Source: Komagataella phaffii GS115
Taxonomy: Eukaryota; Ascomycota; Pichiomycetes; Pichiales; Pichiaceae
Length of the DNA stretch: 64,000 nucleotides
Reading direction: 5' to 3'
Assembly (NCBI RefSeq): GCF_000027005.1
Contig: NC_012964.1
Span: forward strand, 2,046,001 to 2,110,000
Part shown: positions 1-8,367 of the stretch, piece by piece
Layout: every line of letters begins with the position of its first letter
How positions within the stretch are numbered: the stretch's first letter is position 1
Position numbers and translations under genes: made by a program
Notes under the pieces: generated by a model
Seen by the model: the letters and a program-made list of their open reading frames with translations, nothing else
Told to the model about the DNA's origin: nothing
Databases searched by the model: none

Positions 1-1
1 T

Positions 2-430
2 TTTGGATGGGGTCCGTCTGAGGGTTACGTGTACCAAAAGGCTTTTGTTGAGGTGTTCATCAACAAAAAGCAATGGAATGAAGAAATTCTGCCCAACTTG
101 CAAGGACATAAATCGGTAACCTGGTATCTGGGCGATTGTAACAATGCCTTTGACACTAATATCAAGATTCCCTTGTCTTCCAACTCAGTTACTTGGGGTT
201 GCTTCCCAGATAAGGAGATTGTGCAAACGACGATTATTGGAGAGGAATCCTTCCAAGCATGGAACGAGGAGGCGTTCAACATATGGAGAGAATGGCAAAA
301 ACTTTACCCTAAGAATACTGCCAGTTACAACCTACTTGGTTCGATCATCAATAACTTTTATTTGGTTACATTAATTAATCACGATTATGCAAATGATAAT
401 AATAACTTGTGGGAGATCCTATTGCAGTAG
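2..430 (+). CDS. MET12/MET13: Methylenetetrahydrofolate reductase, C-terminal fragment (5' part outside window)
   Basis: The frame is open from the window edge and 142 residues are visible before the stop at 430. It starts FGWGP..GGYVYQK-like and continues with VTWGCFPDKEIVQ, WNEEAF and a LINHDY..NNNLW ending. These match the end of the C-terminal regulatory domain of eukaryotic MTHFR, the domain that binds S-adenosylmethionine in that family. The enzyme reduces 5,10-methylene-THF to 5-methyl-THF for methionine synthesis in the cytosol. The N-terminal catalytic barrel is not in the window, so I cannot tell whether this is the MET12 or the MET13 orthologue. Confidence 0.88.
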   Translation, partial: FGWGPSEGYVYQKAFVEVFINKKQWNEEILPNLQGHKSVTWYLGDCNNAFDTNIKIPLSSNSVTWGCFPDKEIVQTTIIGEESFQAWNEEAFNIWREWQKLYPKNTASYNLLGSIINNFYLVTLINHDYANDNNNLWEILLQ

Positions 431-461
431 AACGGTTGTCCTTAATGACATGCATTGAACC

Positions 462-1043
462 CTATTTATCAACTGGTAACCCCAACCGTTGATTCAGATA
501 GTCTAATTTGAGCTGATCTCTATTATAGTTCCACTCATCAATGTGAGAGTTCGGTAATACAATCATGGTGTCCTTAGAAAGCAAAAGACAACCATGCCTA
601 ATAGGGGTATTTTTCAGTATCAATTTAGTCCCCAACTTCATATCCTTAATACTATTTGATATCGGCTCTAAGTTAATTCCATAAATCAATTTTTTTGAGG
701 AATCTTGAAACGTTAATTTGAATACTTTGTTTTCGTAAATAGAGCTTTTGAACTCATTTGAATCTTGATCCGGGGAATCTGTGGGGCTATCAGTTTCAAT
801 GCTCTTGATAACCTGTCTTCTGTTACGATGCTGATCTGCAAATCCCTGATTCTCATCCATGGAATTAATGAGGATGTTTCTCTGGGATTGGTTTGATACT
901 GTGACGTCGTGGATATCTATTATTTGCACCATCGTAGGATTAGACACCACTGACGCGTCTGAGTTGATAGACGAGTTCAATGCATTCTCGATATTAGGGG
1001 ACACATTGGGAGGCTTGACCTTTGTGATGTCAAACTTCAACAT
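462..1043 (-). CDS. RMI1: RMI1-like OB-fold subunit of the RecQ-Top3-Rmi1 complex
   Basis: The protein has 193 residues. The second half contains GINLEPISNSIKDMKLGTKLILKN-type sequence followed by RHGCLLLSKDTMIVLPNSHIDEW. This is the pattern of the Rmi1 N-terminal OB fold (G.K..LKN.P.R.G.LLL...V..L...). Rmi1 binds Top3 and Sgs1 and stimulates dissolution of double Holliday junctions in the nucleus. The first 100 residues are Ser/Asp/Asn-rich and look disordered. The ATG at 1043 has an in-frame stop just upstream (1056-1058), so the start is secure unless spliced. It is convergent with the MTHFR gene, with 31 bp between the stops. The assignment rests on recognition of one short domain. Confidence 0.7.
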   Translation of the reverse strand: MLKFDITKVKPPNVSPNIENALNSSINSDASVVSNPTMVQIIDIHDVTVSNQSQRNILINSMDENQGFADQHRNRRQVIKSIETDSPTDSPDQDSNEFKSSIYENKVFKLTFQDSSKKLIYGINLEPISNSIKDMKLGTKLILKNTPIRHGCLLLSKDTMIVLPNSHIDEWNYNRDQLKLDYLNQRLGLPVDK

Positions 1044-1442
1044 AGACGGTGACCATTAACAGATTAGAGGTTCTTTGAGAAATGTAGTAAAGTGAGTTAT
1101 AAGTCTCCCTCTCATGAACAATAGATCAGTTGAAATAAAGCTAGGAGATCACTTTTCGCGATAGGAAATATCAACTTAGTAAATATATTGTTCTGGTCAA
1201 ATAATAGCTACAAGCTGGAAGGCTATTTTCAGCCTGAGAAAATACTGGCAGCATTTCCAGAAGATTTAGGGGATGTCGTTGGGTATGCTGTTAGGTTTTG
1301 TGAGAACGTTTGCTTAAATCTCTCCTATCCTCTTAGGTTAAGTAGTTCGCTAACCAATATCCAAACAGCTCAAAAATCTGAACCATTATCAATTGACGCT
1401 CATATACTACCAGACCGTAGCCGGAAAACTGTCGATTAAGAA
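1044..1442. other. Intergenic region between divergent RMI1 and TRS23
   Basis: About 400 bp that must hold the promoters of both divergent genes. It contains one open frame (1188-1439) that has no ATG and does not resemble a protein I know. I see no clear TATA box or repeat. Confidence 0.6.
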
Positions 1443-1898
1443 ATGAAAGTGCTCTCCTTATACTTGCTGAACAAATCGGGTGGGCTAATTTATCAACGCG
1501 ACTTCAATCCAGAGTCCAATGGAATCAACAAGCTAAGCTCTAACGATTACTTAATCACTGCGGGCACTTTACACTCAATTCACGCTATAGTTGCAGGCCT
1601 AACACCTCCAGTTCTCTACCCTATACAAGAAAATCAGACGGGAAATCAGAACCAAACGGGGCTGTTTCAAGTGGAAACTGAAAAATTCAACCTGTTCATT
1701 TACCAGACATTGACTGGTTTAAAGATCATCTCCATTGTCCAGAAGGGGGTGAGCCAAGAGACGGCCACGAGATTCATGGCCAATGTGCATTCTATTTATT
1801 CAGATTACGTTATGAAAAACCCGTTTTACACTTTAGACATGCCTATTAAATGCCAGTTATTCAGCAACAAAGTGTTATTGTTGAGTGAGGCTAGTTGA
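1443..1898 (+). CDS. TRS23: TRAPP complex subunit Trs23 (TRAPPC4 homologue)
   Basis: 151 residues. The start MKVLSLYLLNKSGGLIYQRDF matches the TRAPPC4/Trs23 opening (LYVVNKAGGLIYQ). Later landmarks are LHSIHAI, the FNLFIYQTLTGLK strand, and YSDYVMKNPFYTLDMPIKCQLF at the end, all diagnostic of this longin-like subunit. Trs23 is a core subunit of the TRAPP complexes, which act as the exchange factor for the Rab Ypt1 in ER-Golgi traffic. The protein is compact: the Saccharomyces protein is about 219 residues, with an insertion where this one has a short Asn/Gln-rich loop (about residues 60-75). Confidence 0.9.
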   Translation: MKVLSLYLLNKSGGLIYQRDFNPESNGINKLSSNDYLITAGTLHSIHAIVAGLTPPVLYPIQENQTGNQNQTGLFQVETEKFNLFIYQTLTGLKIISIVQKGVSQETATRFMANVHSIYSDYVMKNPFYTLDMPIKCQLFSNKVLLLSEAS

Positions 1899-2203
1899 TT
1901 GGGTAGAGCTCAAAACTATTCAAACCCCGTGGTCGTGTTGGGTTCATACATTACCCCTCGGTTTTTTTTTCTTCAGGGATGGTCACCCTTTGTTTCCCTC
2001 TTGTGAGGGAAGGAAAAGAAACGACAACAACTGTTTATTCTCCCCCTCGAAAGTCATGTCATGCTGGGTCTAAATTGGGTGGAACGATTTAGTTCTTTTT
2101 TTTTTGCGAGGCACGATACGACTCTTACCCCCTGGATCATCCGTCTATTAAGCATCTATATGCCAGTAGATCCTTGAACCATTCTTAGTTAGAGCAGGTC
2201 ACC
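1899..2203. other. Intergenic region between TRS23 and the kinase gene
   Basis: About 305 bp with T-rich tracts (about 1961-1970 and 2095-2106). It presumably carries the TRS23 3' end and the kinase promoter. No conserved ORF or clear element seen. Confidence 0.5.
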
Positions 2204-3469
2204 ATGTCAATCCTAACGAATGTCATTGTGAACAACAAGTACCAGCTTGTGAAGAAAGTTGGTTCCGGATCCTACGGGATTGTTTACAGTGCAAGACACT
2301 TAAGCTCCAACACCAACAAACTCTACGCTATTAAATTAATTCTCAAGGATCACCCATCCATGAAGAAATCAAAGCATAAAGCTACGAAGCAGAAGGACAC
2401 AAAGTATTTGATTGAAAGATTCGAACAAGATTTGCATGATATAGCTCTTAACAACAACGGTTTAATATCCGCAAATTTGTTGGATCTGGATTTAATCAAA
2501 GAGAAGGGACACAACTGTAAAATCTTGAAAGAGATTTCTATTCAATTAAAAGTTCATAAGCATCCCAACATTTTAAGCATATATAGGGTCTACGACAATC
2601 AGATTTCCCTGATTGTTGTGATGGATTACTATCCCGAAGGAGATTTATTTGCTGCTATTGTCACAAAACAATTGTACAAGAATGATCCAAAGTTAATCAA
2701 AGATGTGTTTTTACAACTGATCGATGCTCTTAGTTACTGTCACGCACAGCGAGTCTATCATTGTGATCTAAAACCAGAGAATGTATTGGTCGCAAATAAT
2801 GGTACCAAGATGATTTTGGCTGACTTTGGCCTCTCCTTGACGAGCAGCTTCATTGACAGTAATATTTGTTTGGGTTCCTCGTTTTATATGGCCCCTGAAA
2901 GGATACAAAACTTCAATAATGGATTTGATGATTTGCATAATCTCACCGATAAGCATGGTGGGATCGTTAAATTCCCAACAAGTGCCGGAGATGTCTGGTC
3001 ACTTATAGTTATTCTCATCAATTTTATCTCTATCAGAAATCCCTGGGCAAAGGCATCTTTGGACGATATAACGTTCAAAAGCTATCTCAAAGACTACAAA
3101 GTTTTGATGAAAATTTTACCCATATCAAAGGACTGTTGCAAGATGTTAAGTCGGTATCTTGTTTTAGATCCTTGGAAGAGGGGTTCGTTACTCCAACTGC
3201 GGTATGACTTCTTGAAACTGAACCATTTATCTAAAGAAGGTCCTTTGTCGATAAGTTGTGGTGTTGATGTCTCAGAATCAATGATGTGCCAAATTCCAGT
3301 CGATCACACCATGTCTTTAAGTGATGAGGATATACAGATAAGCCAGAGGACTTCGAGTAGTTCAACTCTCGAGATTGAAACTGAAGAGCAGGATCCGTTT
3401 CTTTTGAAAAGTGAAGTTTCCAGTATCTGTAGATGGAACTTGAAATACCCGTATGCTCTTTATAATTAA
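2204..3469 (+). CDS. Ser/Thr protein kinase, Ran1/Sks1/Vhs1 family
   Basis: 421 residues with a full kinase domain. The glycine loop GSGSYGIVY is at residues 20-28, the ATP-binding lysine in AIK is at 44, the catalytic loop HCDLKPENVL starts at 186, DFG is at 207-209 and an APE equivalent (MAPER) follows. HCD in place of HRD is typical of the Ran1/Pat1-Sks1-Vhs1 family, as is the long insert after the ATP lysine. Relatives act in nutrient (glucose) adaptation, G1/S and entry to meiosis. The C-terminal 80 residues are Ser/acid-rich. I cannot tell whether it corresponds to SKS1 or VHS1. Confidence 0.85.
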   Translation: MSILTNVIVNNKYQLVKKVGSGSYGIVYSARHLSSNTNKLYAIKLILKDHPSMKKSKHKATKQKDTKYLIERFEQDLHDIALNNNGLISANLLDLDLIKEKGHNCKILKEISIQLKVHKHPNILSIYRVYDNQISLIVVMDYYPEGDLFAAIVTKQLYKNDPKLIKDVFLQLIDALSYCHAQRVYHCDLKPENVLVANNGTKMILADFGLSLTSSFIDSNICLGSSFYMAPERIQNFNNGFDDLHNLTDKHGGIVKFPTSAGDVWSLIVILINFISIRNPWAKASLDDITFKSYLKDYKVLMKILPISKDCCKMLSRYLVLDPWKRGSLLQLRYDFLKLNHLSKEGPLSISCGVDVSESMMCQIPVDHTMSLSDEDIQISQRTSSSSTLEIETEEQDPFLLKSEVSSICRWNLKYPYALYN

Positions 3470-3556
3470 CTCCCCGGGAGGAGGCTTCCCAAACAAGGGA
3501 AGTTGTCCGACTCTAATTCAGGGAAATCGAAAAGATAACCTATACATACATCAAAC

Positions 3557-4894
3557 CTATACAATGAATCCGCCAGTTTTCTTTTTCAGCTTGCGGATTC
3601 GGTTGTACAATATAAAACCCACTAGCAAAAAGCTTATGATAATAAATGTCCATTTTAATAGAAGCCATACTGTTTGAAGAAAGTATGTCAACCTTGACTC
3701 ATAGCCATATTTGTTTAGGTTATTTTCACGATGCTGCCTTCGCAGCCTTTCCTCTGCCTTCCTTAGTCGTTGAGCTGTTTTCCTTCTTTCAGAAGCCTCT
3801 GGTTCTGGACGTTTATCTTTTGTCAGCCTTCTATGGCGTTGCTTGGCAATTCTTTCCTTGACTTCATTTTCGCTTTCGTTTTGAACATACTCATCGATAT
3901 ACTCGTCATTTAGTATATTCGAAAGGTCGCTGATAGATGACAGCACGTCACCATGTTCGTCCGTTAAAGCGTTCCATTCAATTCCCAGGATGTCTGAGTT
4001 GTGATGTAATGCGCCACATTCAGAACTCAATGCTAAGTAAACTTTTTCAGGCAAAACCACACCCTCTTTAGTGAAACAGTTAAACCATTCGGAGCCAGGC
4101 ATGCCATTTTTCTTGGCTCCAAAGTCCAAAGAAAGGTACCCTGAATCTTTCAAATAGGTTATTCTCATTTTTGAAGGAGAATTCAAGTATTTCAGATTCA
4201 AGTTACAATAACCGAGTTCATAGTTTGACTTTCCATCTTGACCCTTATCATATATGTAACCACCACCTTGAGAATATTGAATAGACACACGAGGGAATTT
4301 GCCCAGTTTAGAGGCACTTGGAGAATTTTGATAAGTATCAATCAACACAGCAACACCCTTGAAAGTTGTATCATCAACACCTAAGGCGGCGCCTGAGTGT
4401 AGTTCATTTTCACTCAACCAAACACCTACACCGTCTCCGTAAAGTTTCTTACTGAGACGTTTCTTCGCATCGTCATCAAAGTTGATATTGAAGTCAATCT
4501 CCAGCGAGGTAGACTCATATTTCGAAACCTCCAACTGTTTGGTGGATTGAATCAGCCCAACTTGTTGAGGAGAATCCCTGACCAGTCTAATCTTATCCCT
4601 TGCAATCATGGTAGAAGCTCCTCTGATGTGAAATTTTTCAGTAATTTGATCAAAGGTCCATGGCTTTGAAATGCTAAAGTCCTGTAGGAGTTTCTTGTTG
4701 ACTTTGAGAAGGTTGGGCATCTCGTTGTTGAGCAATCCGTTGATCTGTGCATTATCAAAAATTGTATCCAATTGAACCTGTTTAACAACTTTGGAGTCAC
4801 TTGGAGATGAAAAGAAGGAAATAGTGTAGGACACAGCACTCCACAAAAGAATGCAGACGATTAGAGCTATTAGGATCCTAGCTCCTTTGAACAT
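3557..4894 (-). CDS. L-type lectin-domain type I membrane protein (UIP5/ERGIC-53-like)
   Basis: 445 residues. A hydrophobic N-terminus (about residues 5-27) serves as signal peptide or anchor. A luminal L-type lectin fold of roughly residues 60-320 follows: FHIRGASTMIARDKIRLV, a GVGVWLSE segment, an FPRVSIQYSQGGGY segment and WFNCF. Next come a charged Arg/Lys/Glu-rich coiled-coil stretch (about 345-395), a transmembrane helix (about 405-430) and a short basic cytosolic tail. Family members are cargo receptors or quality-control lectins of the ER, Golgi or nuclear envelope. Length and layout fit yeast Uip5 as well as Emp46/47. The tail lacks an obvious KKxx ending, so I leave the symbol empty. 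Confidence 0.78.
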   Translation of the reverse strand: MFKGARILIALIVCILLWSAVSYTISFFSSPSDSKVVKQVQLDTIFDNAQINGLLNNEMPNLLKVNKKLLQDFSISKPWTFDQITEKFHIRGASTMIARDKIRLVRDSPQQVGLIQSTKQLEVSKYESTSLEIDFNINFDDDAKKRLSKKLYGDGVGVWLSENELHSGAALGVDDTTFKGVAVLIDTYQNSPSASKLGKFPRVSIQYSQGGGYIYDKGQDGKSNYELGYCNLNLKYLNSPSKMRITYLKDSGYLSLDFGAKKNGMPGSEWFNCFTKEGVVLPEKVYLALSSECGALHHNSDILGIEWNALTDEHGDVLSSISDLSNILNDEYIDEYVQNESENEVKERIAKQRHRRLTKDKRPEPEASERRKTAQRLRKAEERLRRQHRENNLNKYGYESRLTYFLQTVWLLLKWTFIIISFLLVGFILYNRIRKLKKKTGGFIV

Positions 4895-4911
4895 CGTTGA
4901 TGATTACGTGT

Positions 4912-4939
4912 GAAATATGCTAAGCGAAATATGCTAAGC
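4912..4939. repeat. 14-bp direct tandem duplication
   Basis: GAAATATGCTAAGC occurs twice head to tail (4912-4925 and 4926-4939), followed by a 4-nt partial third copy (GAAT). It lies 18 bp upstream of the lectin gene start codon, probably in its 5' leader. Confidence 0.85.
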
Positions 4940-5817
4940 GAATAAGGGGGAAAAACTATAAATTAACTCGGTGATGAGATGGAGAAAGGAAAACAGAAAC
5001 CATAACAGTATTTTTGTTCATCTTAAATACTATGAAATTCTTACCTTGTCGGTAAGAATGCAAAGCTTTTAAAGACCTCTACCAATTGACCAAAGTCCCG
5101 TTTGTGCAGATAAGCGGGCAATGGTGCAATTCATAAATTTTTAAGCTCAGTCAAAAGGAAACAATTGTGAACACTAATGTAGTGCAAACAGAACCTTTCT
5201 CTTAGGATTCATCCGACTGTAACTGACAGAAAAAATCGCCGGCAGACTATTACACTAGACTCCTATGACGCATTGAGGTGTTTTTAACATCAGGAGTCGA
5301 AGAGATCAGAACAACAGTAATACAGAGCCTACCACAACTGAGAAGGCACGAATATCTTTGTGATCTTAAGAATTTGACTCGAAAGTAAGCACGATTCCTT
5401 ACAAGGATGCTGATGCTTGCTATCAAACCTTTAGTCTTTCAACCTCAAGCACTGCTAAATACTCCACAATATTAGCTGTCCACATTACTGACGAATGCTA
5501 CAGAATATTGCCCATTTTCGTAGTTAGCTGAAAGTTAATCAAATAACGTCGAAAACTCGACCGACAACTACACGACTTGGTAAAGCGCTGGAGCGGATAG
5601 CCCGGTGAAAAATGATCAAGCGGAGTAGTGAATGTAGTGTAACGGTAACACCACACCATCTTATTGTCACGATGCAGAATAAATGTGAGTCGCGCCTCAC
5701 ACCACACAGAGATGGTTTGGGATGTGGCGATATATTGCCATTTTTGTTGTCTTAGTAAGATGACAAATATAAATGCGTAACCACCATGCGCAATTAGCAA
5801 AGTCAGGGGCTGACAAT

Positions 5818-5825
5818 TATATAAA
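5818..5825 (+). promoter_or_regulatory. TATA box of the NmrA-like gene
   Basis: TATATAAA, 40 bp upstream of the ATG at 5866, in an otherwise mixed-composition region. This suggests a regulated, TATA-type promoter with a short leader. Confidence 0.6.
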
Positions 5826-5865
5826 CGTACAAGATTGCCTCAAGTCAATTCTAACCTAACACCAA

Positions 5866-6765
5866 ATGACCACAGTAGCAATAATTGGAGCACACAGTGT
5901 GCTTTTCGAACCCATTGTCAAAGCGCTCAAGCAAGCCTCAAACGTGAAGTTCCCCATAAGAGCTGTCACCAGGAAGATCGGTCCATCTGAAGTGTCTGAT
6001 GATAAAGTCAAGTACTACGAAGCAACTGCAGATGACGACAAGACATACGACCCAGTCCTGACAGGCACTGACGTAATCATCAACCTTACTCCCCCATCTG
6101 TGGAGGAGTCCAAGTACAACAGCATTCTCAAGTCAATTGAGCGAGTCGGTGTAAAGAATTTCAAGTTCTACATTCCATCGCAGTTTGGAGTTGAATTGTC
6201 AGAGTTTCCCTTCCGCCCTCTCGTGTACATCAAGCAGCAACACTCCGAAAAGGCCCGTAAGCTGGGTTTGAAGACTGTGGATGTGTTCAATTCATATTTT
6301 GTCAACAAAGGCGGGTTCCTGGATACCATTTTGGCTCATCTTGGTTACCAAGGTGACAACAAGGTCATCATAAGAGGAGATCCAGATCAGCTTTTCAATG
6401 TCAGTCATGTTGACGATATTGGACTCAGTATTGCCTCGTTGATCGACAACGTCGACAAAGCTTCCATTCCTGACACTCTCCGCATCTATAGCGACCGTGT
6501 CAGCCAGAAGGAGTTCTATGACGCCTATGAAAAGAGACACAATGTCAAGTTGGAGCGCTCGTATGAGTCCAAGGAGGAGGCTCTGCGCAAGGCAACTGAG
6601 AAATTGAATAGTGGTTTCAAGCCCGCTGACTTTTTGTATTATCTCAATGTCGGTGTTTCACAGTCCCCAGAAGGGGGCTTTGCCTTCAAGGGAGACGGAA
6701 GAGACATCGTCAACCCTGGGGAGAAGTATTTCAAATGGCGCAAGTTCGCTAATTTTTACGATTAA
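5866..6765 (+). CDS. NmrA / isoflavone-reductase-like NAD(P)-binding protein
   Basis: 299 residues with an NmrA-family Rossmann layout. It starts TTVAIIGAHSVLFEPIVKAL, continues with an RAVTRK segment (second strand, where NADP-type members carry Arg) and GTDVIINLTPP, then FYIPSQFGVE, which is typical of isoflavone-reductase-like proteins, and FNVSHVDDIG. Substrate unknown. The dinucleotide motif is degenerate: only the first Gly of the usual GxxGxxG is present, with Ser/Val/Leu/Phe after it. It could be a redox enzyme or an NADP sensor. The region is relatively rich in C-ending codons. No Saccharomyces gene name fits. Confidence 0.75.
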   Translation: MTTVAIIGAHSVLFEPIVKALKQASNVKFPIRAVTRKIGPSEVSDDKVKYYEATADDDKTYDPVLTGTDVIINLTPPSVEESKYNSILKSIERVGVKNFKFYIPSQFGVELSEFPFRPLVYIKQQHSEKARKLGLKTVDVFNSYFVNKGGFLDTILAHLGYQGDNKVIIRGDPDQLFNVSHVDDIGLSIASLIDNVDKASIPDTLRIYSDRVSQKEFYDAYEKRHNVKLERSYESKEEALRKATEKLNSGFKPADFLYYLNVGVSQSPEGGFAFKGDGRDIVNPGEKYFKWRKFANFYD

Positions 6766-7577
6766 GCAGTGCTGTATGGGGTAGTTAATAAATCGGGAAT
6801 ATCCTTCTGACGTGACTGTAACAAATCTCTTTTTACGTGGTGCGCATACTGGACAGAGGCAGAGTCTCAATTTCTTCTTTTGAGACAGGCTACTACAGCC
6901 TGTGATTCCTCTTGGTACTTGGATTTGCTTTTATCTGGCTCCGTTGGGAACTGTGCCTGGGTTTTGAAGTATCTTGTGGATGTGTTTCTAACACTTTTTC
7001 AATCTTCTTGGAGTGAGAATGCAGGACTTTGAACATCGTCTAGCTCGTTGGTAGGTGAACCGTTTTACCTTGCATGTGGTTAGGAGTTTTCTGGAGTAAC
7101 CAAGACCGTCTTATCATCGCCGTAAAATCGCTCTTACTGTCGCTAATAATCCCGCTGGAAGAGAAGTTCGAACAGAAGTAGCACGCAAAGCTCTTGTCAA
7201 ATGAGAATTGTTAATCGTTTGACAGGTCACACTCGTGGGCTATGTACGATCAACTTGCCGGCTGTTGCTGGAGAGATGACACCAGTTGTGGCATGGCCAA
7301 TTGGTATTCAGCCGTACCACTGTATGGAAAATGAGATTATCTTGTTCTTGATCTAGTTTCTTGCCATTTTAGAGTTGCCACATTCGTAGGTTTCAGTACC
7401 AATAATGGTAACTTCCAAACTTCCAACGCAGATACCAGAGATCTGCCGATCCTTCCCCAACAATAGGAGCTTACTACGCCATACATATAGCCTATCTATT
7501 TTCACTTTCGCGTGGGTGCTTCTATATAAACGGTTCCCCATCTTCCGTTTCATACTACTTGAATTTTAAGCACTAAA
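6766..7577. other. Long intergenic region upstream of SHB17
   Basis: About 810 bp holding the NmrA-like 3' end and the SHB17 promoter. It has two adjacent perfect hairpins (6864-6903) and a TATA box (7523-7530). Short open frames exist on both strands (for example about 7040-7200 and 7202-7354), but none resembles a known protein. Confidence 0.5.
7523..7530 (+). promoter_or_regulatory. TATA box of SHB17
   Basis: TATATAAA, 47 bp upstream of the SHB17 ATG. A strong TATA and a very long upstream region fit a regulated rather than constitutive promoter. In methylotrophic yeasts SHB17 is part of the methanol-assimilation set; that is family knowledge, not visible here. Confidence 0.6.
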
Positions 7578-8306
7578 ATGGCAAGAACTCCAGCTCCAAG
7601 AGTCATCTTCGTTCGTCATGGCCAAACTGAGTGGTCCAAATCAGGACAATATACGTCACATACGGACTTGCCATTGACCCCATTTGGTGTCAAACAGATG
7701 GACGCTACTGGAAAATCTTTGGTAGGCAACTCAAATACTAATCTTATTCAACCGAGAAATCTTAAGCTGGTTATTACATCTCCCAGAAAGAGAGCTATCC
7801 AAACTAAGGATCTGCTTCTGGGTGCTCTCTCCCCTGAAACCAAAGCTCGTATCCCTCACCAAATAAGTGAGGATATCAGAGAATGGGAATATGGTGACTA
7901 TGAAGGCTTAAAAACTAAAGAAATATATGCGCTGAGAAAATCTAGAGGATTGGATCAAGATGGACACATTTGGCAAATCTGGCCCGATGGATGTGAGAAT
8001 GGTGAAACTTTTGAGCAAGTAACTGAGAGAATTGACAATCTTATTAAAGAGATTAGAAAAATTCACAAGAAAGCATTGGACAATAATGAGCACTGTGATA
8101 TATTAGTTGTTGCACATGGCCATATTCTTAGATGCTTTGCTGCAAGATGGTGTGGACATCCAATCAATAAGAACCCCCAATTTGTTCTCGATGCTGGTGG
8201 AGTTGGAGTTTTGTCTTATCAACATCACAACGTTGAAGAGCCTGCCTTACAACTAGCTGGAGCTTTTGTGGTTCCTGTTGAGGAAGCTGAAGCTGATAGA
8301 GCGTAA
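7578..8306 (+). CDS. SHB17: Sedoheptulose-1,7-bisphosphatase
   Basis: 242 residues of the histidine phosphatase (phosphoglycerate mutase-like) superfamily. The phosphohistidine motif RHGQTEWSKSGQYT has His14, followed by DLPLTPFG and the REWEYGDYEGL segment. Next are KSRGLD, WPDGCENGET and the second catalytic His in VVAHGH (His180). LDAGGVGVLSYQHHNVEEPALQLAG is nearly identical to the Shb17 family ending. It dephosphorylates sedoheptulose 1,7-bisphosphate, feeding riboneogenesis and, in methylotrophs, regeneration of xylulose 5-phosphate for formaldehyde fixation. It is shorter than the Saccharomyces protein (271 residues), lacking an insertion before LDAGG. The C-terminus (EADRA) is not a PTS1 peroxisome signal. 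Confidence 0.95.
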   Translation: MARTPAPRVIFVRHGQTEWSKSGQYTSHTDLPLTPFGVKQMDATGKSLVGNSNTNLIQPRNLKLVITSPRKRAIQTKDLLLGALSPETKARIPHQISEDIREWEYGDYEGLKTKEIYALRKSRGLDQDGHIWQIWPDGCENGETFEQVTERIDNLIKEIRKIHKKALDNNEHCDILVVAHGHILRCFAARWCGHPINKNPQFVLDAGGVGVLSYQHHNVEEPALQLAGAFVVPVEEAEADRA

Positions 8307-8367
8307 ATAAGTACCTATGTTGTAGAAAAAGAAGAAAATAAACCTGTTACTTACATTTCTCTTCTCA

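Larger units (their letters stand above)
4895..5865. other. Long intergenic region, divergent promoters
   Basis: About 970 bp between the lectin gene (minus) and the NmrA-like gene (plus). It contains a 14-bp tandem duplication next to the lectin start (4912-4939) and a TATA box next to the NmrA-like start (5818-5825). A 100-codon frame on the minus strand (5498-5800) has no recognisable features and is not called. I see no tRNA or snoRNA signature. Confidence 0.55.

Noticed and set aside
1188..1439. 83-codon frame upstream of TRS23
   Set aside because: Starts with TTG; no ATG between it and an upstream in-frame TGA, and no recognisable features. Most likely promoter sequence open by chance.
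1885..2073. 62-codon frame after TRS23
   Set aside because: Overlaps the TRS23 end in another frame, has low-complexity Phe run from a T-tract and no family resemblance.
5498..5800. 100-codon minus-strand frame in the NmrA-like upstream region
   Set aside because: No recognisable domain, and it lies in a promoter region with a TATA box beyond it.
7040..7354. Short frames that could be exons of a small gene before SHB17
   Set aside because: Frames of 30-50 codons on both strands lack consistent splice sites or Cys/hydrophobic patterns. One minus-strand piece faintly resembled a twin-CX9C protein, but the second cysteine pair is missing.
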